Source: Clostridiaceae bacterium
GTDB lineage: Bacteria; Bacillota; Clostridia; Oscillospirales; Acutalibacteraceae
Assembly (NCBI GenBank): GCA_904501675.1
Contig: CAJGCL010000051.1
Coordinates: 1 to 13,434 of the forward strand
Direction: 5' to 3'
DNA: 13,434 nucleotides
Shown here: positions 13,432 to 13,434 of the stretch, in pieces
How positions within the stretch are numbered: the stretch's first letter is position 1
Layout: each line of letters opens with the position of its first letter
The notes under the pieces: generated by a model
The model's input: the letters and a program-made list of their open reading frames with translations, nothing else
What the model was told of the DNA's origin: nothing
Databases searched by the model: none
Position numbers and translations under genes: made by a program

Positions 13432-13434
13432 ATA

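Noticed and set aside
1..13434. CRISPR arrays, insertion sequences, phage genes, toxin-antitoxin or defence systems
   Set aside because: I looked for regularly spaced repeats, transposase or integrase motifs and paired small genes, and found none. The only tandem repeat is the short heptanucleotide array.

Overview
This window looks like chromosome from a low-GC Gram-positive bacterium, most likely a gut-type member of class Clostridia. The support is the gene content (alpha operon, murC, murA, a YycJ/WalJ-like hydrolase, QueT), strong GGAGG-type ribosome binding sites, frequent TTG/GTG starts, and a tmRNA with a short acidic tag. No phage, IS, CRISPR array or defence locus is visible. This is mostly housekeeping chromosome with some secreted or accessory genes.

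Layout. Positions 1-2099 (+) hold the end of the alpha operon: 3' end of rpsK, then rpsD, rpoA and rplQ, closed by a terminator. It converges on murC (-), which has its own terminator. Upstream of murC is a queT-like membrane protein (-) whose leader resembles a preQ1-I riboswitch overlapping the Shine-Dalgarno. Divergent from it is a two-gene unit (+): a ThuA-domain protein and an SGNH/GDSL hydrolase, ending in a 15-bp-stem terminator. Then on the minus strand come murA and a YycJ/WalJ-like metallo-hydrolase (operon), a secreted SH3b-SH3b-C39-like protein, and a DusB-type tRNA-dihydrouridine synthase. A long hairpin plus U-run between the last two swallows the ribosome binding site of the secreted protein. 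A 515-residue secreted or membrane-anchored repeat protein (+) follows. The right end is all minus strand: a DMT/YdcZ-type small membrane protein, a YbaK/ProX-type deacylase, and a complete tmRNA gene (ssrA) running to the window edge.

Themes. Three groups of genes recur. The first is translation and tRNA quality: S4, L17, queuosine precursor uptake, DusB, YbaK and tmRNA. The second is wall precursor synthesis and wall surveillance: MurC, MurA and the WalJ-like protein. The third is surface or carbohydrate-related: ThuA, SGNH, SH3b-C39 and the repeat protein. I see no wholly new system. The best second looks are the RBS-burying terminator hairpin, the queT leader pseudoknot, the tmRNA tag ending Leu-Ala-Ala-Ala, and a heptanucleotide repeat array beside ssrA.
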